Source: Candidatus Thorarchaeota archaeon (GTDB lineage Archaea; Asgardarchaeota; Thorarchaeia; Thorarchaeales; Thorarchaeaceae). From it: a stretch of DNA of 34,612 bases. A program made the position numbers and the translations under genes. Below, one piece after another: positions 32,072 to 34,612 of this stretch (the first letter of the stretch is position 1; each line of letters opens with the position of its first letter). The notes beneath the pieces are model-generated. The model did not search any database and was not told the origin of the DNA. It was given only the letters and a program-made list of their open reading frames with translations. The stretch is taken from assembly GCA_016839345.1 (NCBI GenBank), contig JAEOUL010000147.1, forward strand, positions 1 through 34,612. The letters run 5' to 3'.

Positions 32072-33040
32072 TTAGGTGCCAAGACTCATTGAGTCAATTC
32101 CAAGCTTTTTCACGATTTCCTTGTATCTATTACGTACTGTAACCTCTGTGACTCTTGCCACCTCAGCAATTTCTCTTTGTGTTCTTCGTTCATCAAGCAT
32201 GATTGAAGCCACATAGATCGCAGCAGCAGCCAACCCAAGTGGATCACGACCAATTGTGAGACCAATATCCCTGCTTCTCTGTAGAATCTCAACTGTTCTC
32301 AGCTGTACTGGACTTGAGAGAGATAACTGGGAGGCAAATCGGGATATGTAATCAATTGGATTGCTCAAAGGAATCTTGATAGCAAGACTCCTGAGTAAAA
32401 GGCGATAACATTGACCAAGCTTCTTTTTATCAACACGGGATGCATCAGCAACCTCATCTAGAGGACGTGGCTTCAAGCGAATCCTACAAGCTGCATAGAG
32501 GGTTGCAGCAACCATGGCCTCAATAGATCGACCTCGTACAAGCTTCTGAATTATTGATTTCCTGTAGAGTAGTGCAGCTAACTCACGAATAGGACCGGGA
32601 ATACCAAGCTGTGAAGATAGCCTTTCAAGCTCTGACATTGCCTGAGCAAGATTACGATCCATGCTTGAATGAACCCTGGATCGAATCTGCCACTTGCGTA
32701 GGCGGTATATTTCTGAACGTCTTGTCGGGCTTAATTTCTTCCCAGAAGTGTCCCTGTCGCGCCAGTCAATCACAGTAGATAATCCCTTATCGTGCACAGT
32801 ATATCGCACAGGGGCACCTACGCGGCTCCGGGCATCGCTCTCTTCCGCACTGAAAGCTCGCCACTCTGCACCGGTATCAATTCGATGATCTGACAGAACA
32901 AGACCACACCCTCCACACACCCGTTCCCCACGGGTTATATCCTCGACGACAGAAGCAGAACCACATTCAGAACATCTCTGTATTTCAATTGCCGATTCGG
33001 CGGTTCCCTTCGTATCAGTAGCACTCCGAGTCCGGTCCAA
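32072..33040 (-). CDS. tfb: Transcription initiation factor TFB (TFIIB homologue), copy 2
   Basis: This is a second TFB of 322 residues. It has a zinc ribbon with C23, C26, C42 and C45 (CSECGS ... CGGCGL), a B-reader/linker segment (GAEWRAFSAEESDARSRVG), and two cyclin repeats ending in TEVTVRNRYKEIV. It is plainly paralogous to the copy at 14909-15853 and has similar spacing throughout, but a different N-terminus. The start is TTG at 33040 with GGAGAGAGAGG upstream. A 197-base upstream region holds its promoter (TATA-like CAATTAAATGC near 33165), so its leader would be about 100 bases. Promoter preference compared with copy 1 cannot be read from sequence. Confidence 0.93.
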   Translation of the reverse strand: MDRTRSATDTKGTAESAIEIQRCSECGSASVVEDITRGERVCGGCGLVLSDHRIDTGAEWRAFSAEESDARSRVGAPVRYTVHDKGLSTVIDWRDRDTSGKKLSPTRRSEIYRLRKWQIRSRVHSSMDRNLAQAMSELERLSSQLGIPGPIRELAALLYRKSIIQKLVRGRSIEAMVAATLYAACRIRLKPRPLDEVADASRVDKKKLGQCYRLLLRSLAIKIPLSNPIDYISRFASQLSLSSPVQLRTVEILQRSRDIGLTIGRDPLGLAAAAIYVASIMLDERRTQREIAEVARVTEVTVRNRYKEIVKKLGIDSMSLGT

Positions 33041-33237
33041 TGCCTCTCTCTCTCCACCAACGTAGATGGTTCCAGGAAAAAACCGCCAGAATTCACTACC
33101 ATATCAAAGACTCGATGACAGTCTCCCGGTACCCACAAAATCACATCTACACTTTTGTGCATTTAATTGTTCTGAATTTATCGATGGAGGTTTCGACACA
33201 TCACTATGCTTGTTTGCACATGCACAGAAGAAGGTTA

Positions 33238-34167
33238 TTACGTCGTTCTCTCATGACCTCGCTCGGTGATGATTACAGTATGTTCATGCTGTGAAACAAA
33301 CTCTCCCTTCTCTTCGGCGAGTATGTTATGTCCAAAGAGTGCGCCGTTCTTTTCAAGCTCCTTAATTGCCATCTCAAGTGAAGCAGGAGACATCTGTTCA
33401 GCTATCCATCGTTTGGCAAATGGAAATTCTTTGTAGTCTTTCCTAGCAATCCCCAAGAACTGTTTTGTTCCCTTGAAGCGTACTGGCACCCTAATTGGTA
33501 GGAGTTGGTAGATCAACGGACGTGGCAGATCTGAAATGTTTCCAGACCCAGTACTAGCAAAAGTTTCTATTGCGTAGACCTCACCCTCTTCCACAAGCAC
33601 CTCGGATTTACCCGACACACATGGCACTTGTTTGTCAGCATGAAGCTCATACTCTTTCAGTTGATGACCAGATAGCTGTTTTATTGGTTCAAAGCCTGCA
33701 GATTGAATCGTATCCTCAATCAACGCACCGATAGTGTTCAGTTTAGCACCAGGACGCATCATTTGAATAGCAACATTGGTAGCGTCAACCGATGCTTTGA
33801 CAAGCGCCTCATGGTCAGGATTCAGGGCAATTGTGAACGCAGTGTCAGCAATGCAGCCATCTACATGAGCACCACAATCAACTGTTACAAGGTCGCCCGC
33901 CTCAATGACAGTTTCATCATTGAGTGGGGATGTGTAGTGAGCAGCAATATTGTTCAGAGCCACATTGCAAGGAAAGGATGTACCCGTTGAGTTCTCACGA
34001 ATGTAATTCTCAACTGTGTCAATGATGTCGATTACCTTTGTTCCAACCTTGACCATAGGCCGTGCAAGGTCCAATGCCTCACGAGCAACTACACCTGCTC
34101 GACGCCAGCTCTCCCATGGATCGTCAGACACATCTTCTGGTTTATCAACGGGCTTGTCCTTTGCCAC
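33238..34167 (-). CDS. map: Methionine aminopeptidase, type II
   Basis: This 309-residue enzyme removes N-terminal Met from nascent proteins and is the archaeal/eukaryotic type II form. Catalytic and metal residues are in place: His77 (IAAHYTSP), Asp97 (VTVDCGAHVDG), Asp108 (IADTAFT), His168 (LSGHQLKEYELH), Glu201 (ETFAST) and Glu294 (SQHEHTVII). The type II insertion domain is present between about 215 and 275. The start is GTG 34167, with GGTGATAGT before it. An N-terminal extension of about 20 charged residues is slightly longer than most archaeal forms. Confidence 0.95.
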   Translation of the reverse strand: MAKDKPVDKPEDVSDDPWESWRRAGVVAREALDLARPMVKVGTKVIDIIDTVENYIRENSTGTSFPCNVALNNIAAHYTSPLNDETVIEAGDLVTVDCGAHVDGCIADTAFTIALNPDHEALVKASVDATNVAIQMMRPGAKLNTIGALIEDTIQSAGFEPIKQLSGHQLKEYELHADKQVPCVSGKSEVLVEEGEVYAIETFASTGSGNISDLPRPLIYQLLPIRVPVRFKGTKQFLGIARKDYKEFPFAKRWIAEQMSPASLEMAIKELEKNGALFGHNILAEEKGEFVSQHEHTVIITERGHERTT

Positions 34168-34231
34168 ACTATCACCAACTCTGTGGCTCGTGTAGGCTAG
34201 CCAGATAAAAGTGACGGAAAGACCAGGCTAC

Positions 34232-34609
34232 CTAGGAGAGCACCTTCTCAATCCTCTTAGCAATACGGGTCATCATAAAGAACATGTAACCGATGTTGGC
34301 ACGTTTGTTTGTGAGAACAGCAAGAATAGCATCAGCGCCTGCATCACAGATGATGACATATCCTGTTTCGCCTTCAATTAACATTCTGACAAGAGATCCT
34401 CGTTTCAACTGCTTGAAGACTTTTCGAGTAGCTTCCTGTATCTGAGTGGATCTTCCAGCTATCACATCCTCATCGGGGATTCTTGCCTCATCTGTTCCTT
34501 CAGGATAATGTGTACAGATTGTAAGTCCCTGTGATTTAGAAATGATAGCACTTGCTTCAACATTGCCCTGGGACGCACGACTCAAGTCGATTAAAAGCTC
34601 ATTCAACAT
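34232..34609 (-). CDS. Roadblock/LC7-domain protein
   Basis: This 125-residue protein has the Roadblock/LC7 longin-like pattern: helix 1 (MLNELLIDLSRASQGN), strand (ASAIISKSQGLTICTHYP), long middle helix (AGRSTQIQEATRKVFKQL), strands (GSLVRMLIEGETGYVIICDAG) and final helix (YMFFMMTRIAKRIEKVLS). In the family these proteins bind small GTPases or form dimeric scaffolds; Asgard archaea carry many of them. The ATG is 3 bases from the window end, so a further upstream start cannot be excluded. It lies 64 bases upstream of the MetAP gene on the same strand. Confidence 0.85.
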   Translation of the reverse strand: MLNELLIDLSRASQGNVEASAIISKSQGLTICTHYPEGTDEARIPDEDVIAGRSTQIQEATRKVFKQLKRGSLVRMLIEGETGYVIICDAGADAILAVLTNKRANIGYMFFMMTRIAKRIEKVLS

Positions 34610-34612
34610 TTC

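Noticed and set aside
33135..33142. GATTTTGT shared between the leaders of both tfb genes (also 14838-14845)
   Set aside because: Only eight bases match, at different distances from the start codons; too weak to call a common element.
33040..33294. Plus-strand open frames between tfb copy 2 and map
   Set aside because: No Shine-Dalgarno or recognisable protein pattern; the region is better explained as the tfb promoter/leader and the end of map.

Overview
The window reads as the chromosome of an archaeon, most likely an Asgard archaeon (Thorarchaeia/Lokiarchaeia-like). The evidence is two TFB (TFIIB) genes, Rpo12, archaeal-type LeuRS, tRNA-splicing endonuclease, type II methionine aminopeptidase, an eIF1/SUI1 protein, a Get3 ATPase with a zinc CxxC, a Roadblock/LC7 protein, NosD-like beta-helix surface proteins, and the archaeal/eukaryotic (PSTK + SepSecS) selenocysteine route. 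The lineage is an inference; no rRNA is present. Genes are closely packed, no gene-free stretch exceeds about 210 bases, and I saw no insertion sequence, prophage or CRISPR array.

Layout. 1-3.4 kb: the end of a tungsten aldehyde oxidoreductase, a stand-alone Lrp ligand-binding domain and a 7-TM histidine kinase. 3.4-14.7 kb: leuS, then small poorly known genes (methyltransferase-like, zinc-ribbon proteins, a divergent aspartoacylase-like protein), an ICMT-like membrane methyltransferase, and a 992-residue beta-helix surface protein. 14.9-20.5 kb: tfb followed by a compact selenocysteine locus. PSTK and a small membrane protein lie on the plus strand and run into a convergent tRNA-Sec(UCA) on the minus strand. 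An unknown protein, SepSecS and SelB follow on the minus strand. 20.5-22.5 kb: a pilin-like secreted protein, a NapH-like membrane polyferredoxin and a ModE-like regulator. 22.5-26.9 kb: a minus-strand gene series (DUF47/PhoU-like, tRNA-splicing endonuclease, coiled-coil and Cys-rich proteins, a 41-residue membrane protein, an AIR-synthase/SelD-like protein, a small zinc protein). 26.9-34.6 kb: UppP-like phosphatase, alkaline-phosphatase-fold protein, Get3 plus a 32-residue single-TM ORF, Rpo12, a B12-binding radical SAM protein, eIF1-like, a second TFB, MetAP2 and Roadblock.

How it fits together. The central story is selenocysteine synthesis and insertion. SerRS-charged tRNA-Sec is phosphorylated by PSTK, converted to Sec-tRNA-Sec by SepSecS, and delivered by SelB. 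All four parts lie within 4.6 kb, with one uncharacterised protein lodged between the tRNA and SepSecS. No canonical SelD is visible, but an AIR-synthase-like protein lies 2.3 kb beyond selB. I found no convincing selenoprotein reading frame in the window. Other items to check are a 68-nt two-stem RNA element after one gene, a perfect operator-like inverted repeat in a divergent promoter, a three-codon leader ORF directly before tfb, and an inverted repeat before the ferredoxin gene that could hide its Shine-Dalgarno sequence.
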